Origin: an uncultured Parabacteroides sp.
Lineage (GTDB): Bacteria; Bacteroidota; Bacteroidia; Bacteroidales; Tannerellaceae
Direction: 5' to 3'
NCBI GenBank assembly: GCA_944325355.1
Contig: CALUZS010000020.1
Span: 1-32,175 of the forward strand
Length of the DNA stretch: 32,175 nt
The notes under the pieces were generated by a model. The model did not search any database, was not told the DNA's origin, and saw nothing but the letters and a program-made list of their open reading frames with translations. Within the stretch, counting starts at the first letter, position 1; each line of letters begins with the position of its first letter. Both the position numbers and the translations under genes were made by a program. Positions 25,119 through 32,175 of this stretch are shown here, one piece after another.

Positions 25119-26511
25119 AACGTCTCCGGTTTTTTTTGTTTCCAAATGATTTTTTGTTATTGAAACGCTTTTTGTCGAAGTTGTCCCGGTAACGCATCTT
25201 TGCCGGGCGTTTTTCATCCGAGAACTTCCGTTTGTCAAAAAAGTCATCATCGTTCCGGCGCTCGGATGTGAAACGTTTCTCCGGCCGTCCTGTTTTCCTT
25301 TCGCGGAAACGGTCGTCCGTTCTTTTCTTTTCATACTCATCGCCCTTTCCCCTGTTCAATGCTTTTTTGAACTCTTTGTTTGTCCCTTCAAACATCTCAT
25401 AACAACGGAACTCACATTCCAGGGAGCCGTTCATCAATTTGATTTTTTCGCAGGGGCGCAGCCCTATTTTGTCGAAACATTCCTCTTTGTAGCTCAAAAT
25501 CCATGCCTTGTATCCGCTGAACACATGTTTCAACCGTTCCCCAATCATGTTGTACAGACCGAGCAGGTCTTTGGAGGAGATGCGTTCGCCGTAAGGCGGA
25601 TTGGTCACGAGGATACCGGGTTGGGGCGCTTCCGTATATTGTTGGAACGGTTTTACTTCCAATTCAATATATTTCGGCAGCCCGGCGTTGCGTACGTTTT
25701 CGCGTGCGATTTCGATAACTGCCGGATTAATGTCGGAACCGTAACACTTGAATTTGAATTCGCGTTCCAGCGATTCATCGTTGTATATCCGGTTAAACAA
25801 TTTATCATCGTAATCAATCCATTTCTGGAAAGCGAACTCCTTGCGGTATAATCCGGGCGCCATGTTCAAGCCTATCATCGCCGCTTCAATCAGCAGCGTG
25901 GCAGAGCCGCACATCGGGTCAACGAAGTTCGACTCCCCTCTCCATCCTGTTTTAAGTATCATGCCGGCTGCCAGTACTTCGTTCAGCGGAGCTTCCGTCT
26001 GTGCCACCCGCCATCCGCGTTTGTGGAGGCTTTCTCCGGAACTGTCGATTGATAGCGTACAATCGTTGTGGGAGATGTGGATGTTTATGTAGATGTCAGG
26101 GTTATTCACTCTCACAGACGGCCGTTTCCCGAATTTGTCCATGAAGTAGTCGGCTATGGCATCTTTGGTGCGGTAAGCAACGAACTTGGAGTGGTTGAAG
26201 TCTTCCGAGTAGATTACGGAGTCTATCGCAAAAGTCTTGTCCAGCGACAGGTATTTTTCCCATTCCACTTTTTTTGTTTCATGATAGACGGTATCAGCAT
26301 CTTTGGCTTTGAAGTGATAAACCGGTTTTAATATGCGGAGCGCTGTGCGGCAATAGAAATTGGACCTGTACAGCAGTTCTTTGTCTCCGGTAAAAGAGAC
26401 CATTCTCTTTCCTATTTGCAAATCTTTCGCGCCCAATGCAGACAGTTCGTCGGCCAAGACGTCTTCTAACCCGTAAAGGGTCTTCGCCACCATTTCAAAA
26501 GTCTCACTCAT
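25105..26511 (-). CDS. THUMP-domain rRNA methyltransferase (RlmL N-terminal-like)
   Basis: This protein is 468 residues from the ATG at 26509-26511 (MSETFEMVAKTLYGLE); the open frame begins 15 codons earlier at 26556. The THUMP RNA-binding domain is about residues 45-155. The Rossmann methyltransferase has PMCGSATLLIEAAMIG and the catalytic NPPY at 304-307. The family is equivalent to the N-terminal half of E. coli RlmL, which makes m2G2445 in 23S rRNA. The last about 90 residues are a disordered Lys/Arg/Asp/Phe/Asn-rich tail (KGDEYEKKRTDDRFRERK and further RNDDDFFDKRKF-type blocks) not needed for the catalytic fold. The tail codons overlap the peptidase start by 14 bases. Confidence 0.92.
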   Translation of the reverse strand: MSETFEMVAKTLYGLEDVLADELSALGAKDLQIGKRMVSFTGDKELLYRSNFYCRTALRILKPVYHFKAKDADTVYHETKKVEWEKYLSLDKTFAIDSVIYSEDFNHSKFVAYRTKDAIADYFMDKFGKRPSVRVNNPDIYINIHISHNDCTLSIDSSGESLHKRGWRVAQTEAPLNEVLAAGMILKTGWRGESNFVDPMCGSATLLIEAAMIGLNMAPGLYRKEFAFQKWIDYDDKLFNRIYNDESLEREFKFKCYGSDINPAVIEIARENVRNAGLPKYIELEVKPFQQYTEAPQPGILVTNPPYGERISSKDLLGLYNMIGERLKHVFSGYKAWILSYKEECFDKIGLRPCEKIKLMNGSLECEFRCYEMFEGTNKEFKKALNRGKGDEYEKKRTDDRFRERKTGRPEKRFTSERRNDDDFFDKRKFSDEKRPAKMRYRDNFDKKRFNNKKSFGNKKNRRRYDEE

Positions 26512-26591
26512 TTTGTTTTGAGATTCACTGTATATACTTGCTTTTTCAGGAAGCATAAATGTTGTTAGTAAATGATTTATAGTAAAATATA

Positions 26592-27509
26592 TTATTTATA
26601 GTCCTTATGATAGGGTCGGCTGTCGACCGACAATTGCACAATCGTTCCTTCGGGAACATCCTCCGTAATCCAGACGTTGCCGCAGATGGTGGAGCCTTTC
26701 CCTATTCGGATTTTACCAATCAGGGTAGCGTTTGAATAGACAGTGACATGGTCTTCCAATATCGGATGCCGGTTTACGCCCCTGATAGCATTTCCGTTTT
26801 CATCGGGCGGCAGTTTTTCCCCGGCAAGGCTGACGCCTTGGAATATGCGGACATGGTTGCCTATCACACTTGTTTCCCCGATAACGGTTCCTGTCCCGTG
26901 GTCGATGGAGAAATGGTGCCCTATTTGTGCTCCGGGATGGATATCCACGCCTGTTTCCGCATGCGCCAGTTCCGAAATCATCCTCGGGATGTAAGGCACA
27001 CGTTGTTTATATAGCTGGTGCGCCAGCCGGTAGTTGGTTATGGCACGGAAACCGGGATAACATAGAATCACCTCGCTCGGATTTTTTGCAGCAGGGTCTC
27101 CGTTGTATGTGGCTTCCGCATCCGTAGCCAGCAGGTCACGGATGGAGGGTAGCGATGCAATAAACTGTTCCGACAGTTTTTCCGCTTCGTCCGACAGTTT
27201 CTCAGCATCGTTGGGGGAGCGGTTGTCCGCGAAGCAAAGCCCGGCATGGATTTGTCCCGTCAAGAGCCGGTGCAGTGTCTCTACATGTACGCCGGTATGG
27301 AAACGGATGGTCTGCTTGCTGATATGCGCAGTTCCGAAATAACCCGGAAAAAGGATGGCATAGCACAAATCGACAATCTTTTTGAGAATATCGCCAGAGG
27401 GGATGGCTTCTTCATCTTTCGAAGCATGAAAAAGCTGTTTGTAGGATGTCTCTTCCGACAGTAGTTCGACTGTCCGGTTTAAAATAGAGCTGCTTTGCTG
27501 CTTTACCAT
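26592..27509 (-). CDS. cysE: Serine O-acetyltransferase
   Basis: This 305-residue enzyme makes O-acetylserine from serine and acetyl-CoA for cysteine synthesis. An N-terminal helical domain (about 1-175) precedes a left-handed beta-helix of hexapeptide repeats from GVDIHPGAQIG (187-197, His191) through DHGTGTVIGET (203-213; Asp203/His204 motif) and further I-G-x-x-x-x-I repeats to about 285. A basic short tail follows. It is longer than E. coli CysE because of an insertion near 95-145 (SPNDAEKLSDEAEKLSEQF). A -7-like element TACGTTTG lies 28 bases before the start on the minus strand (27537-27544). It is the first gene of the minus-strand run, 80 bases ahead of the methyltransferase. Confidence 0.93.
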   Translation of the reverse strand: MVKQQSSSILNRTVELLSEETSYKQLFHASKDEEAIPSGDILKKIVDLCYAILFPGYFGTAHISKQTIRFHTGVHVETLHRLLTGQIHAGLCFADNRSPNDAEKLSDEAEKLSEQFIASLPSIRDLLATDAEATYNGDPAAKNPSEVILCYPGFRAITNYRLAHQLYKQRVPYIPRMISELAHAETGVDIHPGAQIGHHFSIDHGTGTVIGETSVIGNHVRIFQGVSLAGEKLPPDENGNAIRGVNRHPILEDHVTVYSNATLIGKIRIGKGSTICGNVWITEDVPEGTIVQLSVDSRPYHKDYK

Positions 27510-27536
27510 TATGCTTAGGTTAATCTAATCCGAGTA

Positions 27537-27544
27537 CAAACGTA
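27537..27544 (-). promoter_or_regulatory. Possible -7 element of cysE
   Basis: On the minus strand this reads TACGTTTG, a TAnnTTTG match, 28 bases before the cysE start. The -33 box is poor. Confidence 0.4.
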
Positions 27545-27603
27545 CAAAAAATGGTGGAATAAGCTAATAAATGCGGGTATATAACGCAATCTTTTTTAAG
27601 AAA

Positions 27604-27713
27604 TTTCCTCCGGGATCTGCCTGCTCCTTCCGGAACGGCCGGGCAGCCGCGTTCTGAAAGCCGGGCAACCTTTGGTGGGAAAAATTTGCTTTTCCAGGAA
27701 CTCCCGGAGGAAA
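27604..27713. repeat. GC-rich block with terminal inverted repeats
   Basis: TTTCCTCCGGGA (27604-27615) and TCCCGGAGGAAA (27702-27713) are perfect reverse complements bounding 110 bases. Inside are palindromes TTCCGGAA (27628-27635), CGGCCG, TTCCAGGAA and a direct repeat GCCGGGCA. No coding sequence is convincing on either strand. It may be an interspersed palindromic unit, a small non-autonomous element or a structured leader of one of the divergent genes. Confidence 0.5.
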
Positions 27714-27909
27714 ACGGTAATCCGAAGGGCATTGCCCATTGGATATGGTTTGTTTTTTTAGAATATTTAACAAAATAAATCAAATAAATTGCTCTTTGCC
27801 GATAAACAAAACAGCAGGTTTATTTGTTCTTATATAAAAACAGAAGGATGAAAATGTATTAAATTTTAATGCAGGGAGTTGAATTGTTAAACGTTTAAAA
27901 GAGTAAGTT

Positions 27910-30861
27910 ATGGAAAAACACGTATTGTGGGTAATCTGTTTTTTGCTCCTTACCCACATTGCAGAAGGACAACAAGTCCTAAGAAAAGATTCGGTCCGCC
28001 AAAGAGACAGTGCGGATATTGTTCCTGCTCGCGTGGTGTCTGCACCTGCGAATGATATTTCGAATGTGTTCCCGTTAAGCAAGAAAGTGGCGGGATATAC
28101 GCCTGTTACCCCGTCCGCTTCCCGTTTGATGAATGAAATCAATCATCCGGTCGATTATGGGACGGGGGCGGTGGATGTAAGCATTCCCATCCATACCATC
28201 CGGACAAGGGATTTTACGCTGCCAATCGTCTTGCGCTGCAAGATGACCGGAATCAAGGCGTCGGAAACGAATTATAGTTGGGTAGGTATCGGGTGGAATC
28301 TGGAGGCGGAGCCTGCCATCACCCGCCAGGTCCGCGGGAAAAACGATGAGGATTACTATGTCAACTACGATTCCCGGTACGATTCCAGCAATTTGGCTGA
28401 CCTGGTAGCCATGATGAAAGGTTACTTTGACACCACGCCGGATGTATTTTATTACAAAACATTGTCCGGTAGCGGCAAATTTGTTTTCAAACGCCCGGAG
28501 AGCCAGGCGGAAAGCGGCAGGTATGTCCCCATGTTTTTACCGGAAACGGCACATACGGTTTCCGTCAGCGGCAAGTTGGAAGGGATAAGCATGACCGACC
28601 CCTCCGGGAACGTTTACAACTTCAATGCGGGGATAGAGCGGACATACAGTCCGGCAGGGAATTTTGTTACGGCATGGAAGCCGTCCTCCATCACGAGCCT
28701 GCAAGGTGAGACCATGACATTCCAATATGCTGCGTTGACTTCTTATAAGGGTTTTTACGATTATTCGTTTTTCTATGATTTTTATGCGGTAGAGGATAAT
28801 GATTCGCAGCGGACGACGGAAACCATCCCTACGAATGGTTATTGGCGCGGATGCAGCGGTACGTTGGATTATTATGTAAGCCGTGGCATTAATCCGACGA
28901 CAAAGGAGTATTACGATTTTGAAATGACGGCGGCTGTCTCCCGTTCCCATTACGACAGCCCGGTGCCGACGCTTTATCCGACGGTTTTGCAACGTATTTC
29001 GTATGCAGGAGGACGCATCGAATTTGTGACAGACGATAAGTTGTTGAAGCAAATCAAGGTCTATGAAGGCAGCGAGTGTATCAAAACCGTGGATTTTACC
29101 TACGGGACGTTCCTGTACAATTCCCTTAAATATAAACTGACGGAATTGTCGATAAACGGCGAGACATACCTGTTTTCGTACAATGAGCCGAATGCCAACC
29201 ATTACGGTTATGAAAAGAACCTGGATTATTGGGGCTTTTTCAATTCACATACGGAAAATGAGGATTTGGTACCCCGGCAGAAAATTGAATTGGGGCGTGT
29301 AGGCAGTCCTACCGAATACGGTTCTACCTATATCGGCGGGGCAAACCGCGAACCGAGTCTGACTTATGCCCAAATGTACAGCCTGAAAGAGATGGTTTAT
29401 CCGAACGGTACGAAAGACATCTTTTACCGGCAATTGAACCGGTACGTCGGGGACGGGGTATTGACTCCGACCGACGCCGGCGGTCTCCGTATCAGCATGA
29501 TTTCTTCTTACGATACGAAGAATAACAATACTTGGCTTCGGAACCGGGAGTTTACATACGGCAGCAACGGGGCAGGAAGCATCTGGATGCCGCCGCTCCT
29601 TTGCCTGTTCCAGGAAGACCATATCAAACGGTACATCCATTACACGTATACCAACGACCGCAGATACCGCATCTATTCTTCCCATTCGAGCATGAACCTT
29701 TTCCACGGGGATGCAACGGTCTTGTACGATAAAGTGACGGAGACTGTGTCGGATATTCATGGCGTGACGAAGAAGACAGAATACCTGTACACCCACGGTA
29801 TTGCGTTTTCCATGCGGCCGACAGCCCCGGTAACGCTTGTTCCCAACTTGTTGGATGAGTGGAAAGTTTCCCAATTGTCGTACGTAAACGAATATGATCC
29901 GGAAACCTCCGAATTGAAGAAGAAAAGCCGATATGCAAAATCGTGTCCTTTTGCATCTGATCTGGTATCGCAACAGATACGCGAAGGTTATGAGCGCTCT
30001 ATCTGCATATTCTCAGGAGTTTCGGAGAAAGACTCCCATCATTTGATAGAGACATTGGTATATACGCTGCGGGATGGGGAAGGCTGGCTTCCAACGTTGC
30101 AGAGCGAAACCCTGTATGACGGGGAAAAGGAGATTGTCTCTGCGGTGGAGTATTCTTACGGGAATACGAAAAGGGAAATAGGCGCCGGCTTGCCTGCAAA
30201 AATCACGACCGACCAGAGCGACGGGACTACGTTGGAACAGGAGTTTACATATCCGCATAACTTGAATACCTCCGTTGCGCAAGCCATGTTGGCGAAGAAT
30301 GATTTGGCCCGTCCGATGGAGGAGCGCTATTCCATTACCAAAGATGGTTCGGTACTTTCCGATAAAAAGATAATTTACTCGTATGGGAGTGCGACTTGCG
30401 GGAAATTGCCTTACCGGCTGAATGCTTTGCAGGAGAGTGTGGCAGACGGCTCTACGGTCAGGAATGTGGAGAGTTATAACAGTTACGATGCCCAAGGTAA
30501 CTTGACGGAGTACACCCGCCAGGACGGGACTGTCGTTTCGTTGGTATGGGGATACAATTACCAGAAACTGGTAGCCGAAGTGGTGGGTGTCCCGTTCAGT
30601 ACCGTATCATCAAAGATTAATTATACATCCATTCAGAGCATGACCGGGTCGGCATTGCAGAACGCGCTTGATGCCCTTCGTTCCGGAACGACGGGACTGG
30701 TTACGACATATACCTGGTATCCGTCGCGGGGTGTTGCTTCGGTGACAGACCCGTCCGGAATTACCACAACTTATTCTTACGACGGCTTCGGCAGACTGAC
30801 GAAAGTGGTGGATGCCGAAGGCAATACATTGGACAGTTATACCTATCACATCTCTCAATAA
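27910..30861 (+). CDS. Exported Rhs/YD-repeat protein
   Basis: This 983-residue protein has a signal peptide (residues 1-20, ending AEG). Residues 45-400 form a Rhs/SpvB-like N-terminal region typical of Bacteroidetes: NEINHPVDYGTGAVDVSIPIHTI and SWVGIGWNLEAEPAITRQVRG. Scattered YD-like units follow, clear in the last 130 residues: SYDAQGNLTEYTRQDG, WGYNYQKLVAEV and YSYDGFGRLTKVVDAEGNTLDSY. The chain stops right after this last YD unit, with no Rhs core box, toxin tip or sorting domain. Such proteins are commonly followed by a larger Rhs core protein, as here. Start 27910 has the signal peptide immediately downstream. Function is unknown; YD-repeat shells can encapsulate cargo. Confidence 0.88.
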   Translation: MEKHVLWVICFLLLTHIAEGQQVLRKDSVRQRDSADIVPARVVSAPANDISNVFPLSKKVAGYTPVTPSASRLMNEINHPVDYGTGAVDVSIPIHTIRTRDFTLPIVLRCKMTGIKASETNYSWVGIGWNLEAEPAITRQVRGKNDEDYYVNYDSRYDSSNLADLVAMMKGYFDTTPDVFYYKTLSGSGKFVFKRPESQAESGRYVPMFLPETAHTVSVSGKLEGISMTDPSGNVYNFNAGIERTYSPAGNFVTAWKPSSITSLQGETMTFQYAALTSYKGFYDYSFFYDFYAVEDNDSQRTTETIPTNGYWRGCSGTLDYYVSRGINPTTKEYYDFEMTAAVSRSHYDSPVPTLYPTVLQRISYAGGRIEFVTDDKLLKQIKVYEGSECIKTVDFTYGTFLYNSLKYKLTELSINGETYLFSYNEPNANHYGYEKNLDYWGFFNSHTENEDLVPRQKIELGRVGSPTEYGSTYIGGANREPSLTYAQMYSLKEMVYPNGTKDIFYRQLNRYVGDGVLTPTDAGGLRISMISSYDTKNNNTWLRNREFTYGSNGAGSIWMPPLLCLFQEDHIKRYIHYTYTNDRRYRIYSSHSSMNLFHGDATVLYDKVTETVSDIHGVTKKTEYLYTHGIAFSMRPTAPVTLVPNLLDEWKVSQLSYVNEYDPETSELKKKSRYAKSCPFASDLVSQQIREGYERSICIFSGVSEKDSHHLIETLVYTLRDGEGWLPTLQSETLYDGEKEIVSAVEYSYGNTKREIGAGLPAKITTDQSDGTTLEQEFTYPHNLNTSVAQAMLAKNDLARPMEERYSITKDGSVLSDKKIIYSYGSATCGKLPYRLNALQESVADGSTVRNVESYNSYDAQGNLTEYTRQDGTVVSLVWGYNYQKLVAEVVGVPFSTVSSKINYTSIQSMTGSALQNALDALRSGTTGLVTTYTWYPSRGVASVTDPSGITTTYSYDGFGRLTKVVDAEGNTLDSYTYHISQ

Positions 30862-30870
30862 CAGACAGCT

Positions 30871-31977
30871 ATGAGAATACGACTTTTTATAGGCTTGCTT
30901 GCCATAAGTACGGTAGCAGCCGCACAGGAGCTTCCGCTTTCCCGGCACTTGTACCGGGAAGGAGACGTGTTGTTGAAGAAGCAGGTTTCTTATCCGGAAT
31001 ATGCCGGCAGCGATACTGCCCGTTTCTGGGACTTCAGCCATGTAAGTACGGTAAGCGATGAGTACAAGGTAACGTACAACGCCGTATCCGATACGTCATG
31101 GAGAGCGACCGAGCATCGGACCGGTTATGATTATCTGTTGGACGACAGCCTTTTGTTTCTGTCCGGGTTTGGCAATGCCACTACCCGGGTAGATTATTGT
31201 CCGGAAATGTTGCGCCAGGTTTATTCTCCGGCGGAGGGAGGGAAAACGGAGCGCCCGTTTTTCGGACGCGGACATTACAGCCATCGCCTGGTCATGAAGC
31301 TGGCGGGTACGGCGATTGTTTCAGCTCCTGTAAAAGGGACGCTTATTCTTCCCGAAGGGGATACGTTGCGCGATGTGTTGAAAGTGGAACATCTGAAACG
31401 GCAGGTGGAAACCGTTTATCCGATAGGGGAGAAAGACACACTGACCGATGCGGAATTGCAAAACCGCCTTGCTTTATTCAATGCCGATTCGTTGGGCATG
31501 GAGGTGGCGACGGTCTCTTGGTATGTGCCCGGTTCACGTTATCCGGTTTTCGAAACGGTAGAAAGCAAGGGGCGGCGGTATGGCGAGACGTATGTTCATT
31601 TCAAGACAGCATTCATGTATAGACCGGAGGTGCAATATTATGATTTGGCGGAAGACCCGGAAAATGAAGCGGTCAAGGAGACGATGCGGCAAAAGGAAGA
31701 GGATACGCCGGAGATGGCTGATGAGCTTGGATGGCGCTATACGTTGGTTCAGCGGGAGGGAACCATTTCCCTTTTGTTGGAAATGACGGAAGCAAGAGAC
31801 GTGTCGGTTACGTTGGTGGATATAGCAGGCAGGTTACGTCAACGCATACCGGCACGGAGTTATCCGGAGGGTCGGCACGAACTCCATCTGGAAACCTCCT
31901 CCCTCTCTTCGGGGGAATACCTGCTGGTGATAGTTTCCGGCGGAGAGAAAAGGACGGAAAAGCTGATAATACATTAA
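30871..31977 (+). CDS. Exported protein with T9SS-type C-terminal sorting domain
   Basis: This 368-residue protein has a signal peptide (MRIRLFIGLLAISTVAAAQ). The middle has no family I recognise; it contains repeated short beta-rich segments and Tyr-rich patches such as YCPEMLRQVYSP. The last about 75 residues look like a type A T9SS sorting domain: SLLLEMTEARDVSVTLVDIAGRLRQ, then G-x-HELHL, SSGEYLLVIVSGG and a final KLIIH. Such domains direct export through the outer membrane and attachment or release. It starts 9 bases after the Rhs-like gene stop and is followed 25 bases later by the next Rhs gene, so the three are one transcript. The sorting domain is recognised by pattern, not by search. 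Confidence 0.82.
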   Translation: MRIRLFIGLLAISTVAAAQELPLSRHLYREGDVLLKKQVSYPEYAGSDTARFWDFSHVSTVSDEYKVTYNAVSDTSWRATEHRTGYDYLLDDSLLFLSGFGNATTRVDYCPEMLRQVYSPAEGGKTERPFFGRGHYSHRLVMKLAGTAIVSAPVKGTLILPEGDTLRDVLKVEHLKRQVETVYPIGEKDTLTDAELQNRLALFNADSLGMEVATVSWYVPGSRYPVFETVESKGRRYGETYVHFKTAFMYRPEVQYYDLAEDPENEAVKETMRQKEEDTPEMADELGWRYTLVQREGTISLLLEMTEARDVSVTLVDIAGRLRQRIPARSYPEGRHELHLETSSLSSGEYLLVIVSGGEKRTEKLIIH

Positions 31978-32002
31978 GTCGAACCACAAACCAGAAGAAA
32001 CG

Positions 32003-32175
32003 ATGAGAGCAAGACAGATATACAGGTTAATGATGCTGCTGGCGTTGCTGCCAGCAGCGTTGCTTCCCATGCAGGGACAGAAGCAGGGCTCGGACTATGT
32101 GCTGCACATCCGCCACCTTGACGCGGCCGGCACGGGTCAGGTGAAGAGCTACACGTATTACGACGGCCTTGGGCG
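32003..32175 (+). CDS. Rhs repeat-associated protein, 5' part only (cut by window end)
   Basis: The first 57 codons of a gene that runs off the window. It starts with a signal peptide (MRARQIYRLMMLLALLPAALL, cleavage near MQGQ) and then SDYVLHIRHLDAAGTGQVKSY and YTYYDGLG at the cut. This opening fits DUF6443-type proteins, whose YDGLGR motif begins a long YD-repeat shell and an Rhs core. Its length, toxin tip and any immunity gene lie outside the window. It is the third gene of the cassette. Confidence 0.8.
   Translation, partial: MRARQIYRLMMLLALLPAALLPMQGQKQGSDYVLHIRHLDAAGTGQVKSYTYYDGLG

Larger units (their letters stand above)
27510..27909. other. Divergent spacer between cysE and the Rhs cassette
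   Basis: About 400 bases with no supported protein gene. It is AT-rich at both ends and holds a GC-rich block (27604-27713) bounded by a 12-base inverted repeat. I found no good -33/-7 pair for the Rhs-type gene starting at 27910. Confidence 0.6.

Noticed and set aside
25119..25340. Extended N-terminus of the S9 peptidase
   Set aside because: The extra 74 codons overlap the methyltransferase tail in another frame and precede a clean signal peptide at 25118.
27520..27783. Minus-strand open frames over the GC-rich block
   Set aside because: Low-complexity translations caused by the inverted repeat and GC-rich content; two overlapping frames are equally open, and neither has a start context or a family match.
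1..32175. CRISPR arrays, insertion sequences, phage genes
   Set aside because: No regularly spaced repeats, transposase, integrase or phage structural genes were found on either strand.

Overview
The window looks like chromosomal DNA of a gut-type Bacteroidales bacterium, close to Parabacteroides or Bacteroides. Three things point there: promoters of the Bacteroidota form (TTTG, 19-21 bases, TAnnTTTG), little sign of Shine-Dalgarno sites, and family-typical genes and gene orders. These include a DUF4271-hemD-rnpA-yidD-tatD-type-tyrS run, GH127, a DPP IV-type S9 peptidase next to purD, and Rhs/YD-repeat exported proteins. A C-terminal type IX secretion (T9SS) sorting domain near the right end favours a lineage with T9SS, such as Parabacteroides, over classical Bacteroides. 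Species assignment is inference.

Layout. Positions 1-2230 (minus strand) hold a decaying accessory locus: an aldo/keto reductase relic, an alpha/beta-hydrolase lipoprotein lacking its nucleophile region, and an AraC-type regulator. Positions 2485-5102 carry a K+/H+ antiporter and an EamA exporter. Positions 5263-6403 hold two unrecognised exported proteins, the first behind a textbook promoter. A tRNA-Lys (minus) follows at 6750-6822, then a GH127-type glycosidase and rubrerythrin. NadB (minus) converges on rubrerythrin. Next come a small PH-domain membrane protein and dihydrolipoyl dehydrogenase, then a compact, partly overlapping run DUF4271-hemD-rnpA-yidD-TatD family, followed by tyrS and a strong terminator. 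A chimeric beta-propeller/DUF4434-like gene, a sugar-phosphate isomerase-like lipoprotein and an orphan ECF sigma factor lead to a six-gene minus-strand run (cysE, THUMP methyltransferase, DPP IV-like peptidase, purD, membrane protein, YqaA/DedA-like). The right end (27910 onward) is a cassette of exported Rhs/YD-repeat genes with a T9SS-tagged protein between them; the last gene runs off the window.

The most unusual theme is that three separate places carry an open frame that looks like the result of a large in-frame deletion: the aldo/keto reductase (about 184-193), the hydrolase (747/748) and the propeller/DUF4434 fusion (about 18365-18410). In each case conserved N-terminal and C-terminal pieces are joined without a stop. 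The Rhs/T9SS cassette is the best candidate for an incompletely described secreted system. Between these accessory parts the window is mostly housekeeping DNA.
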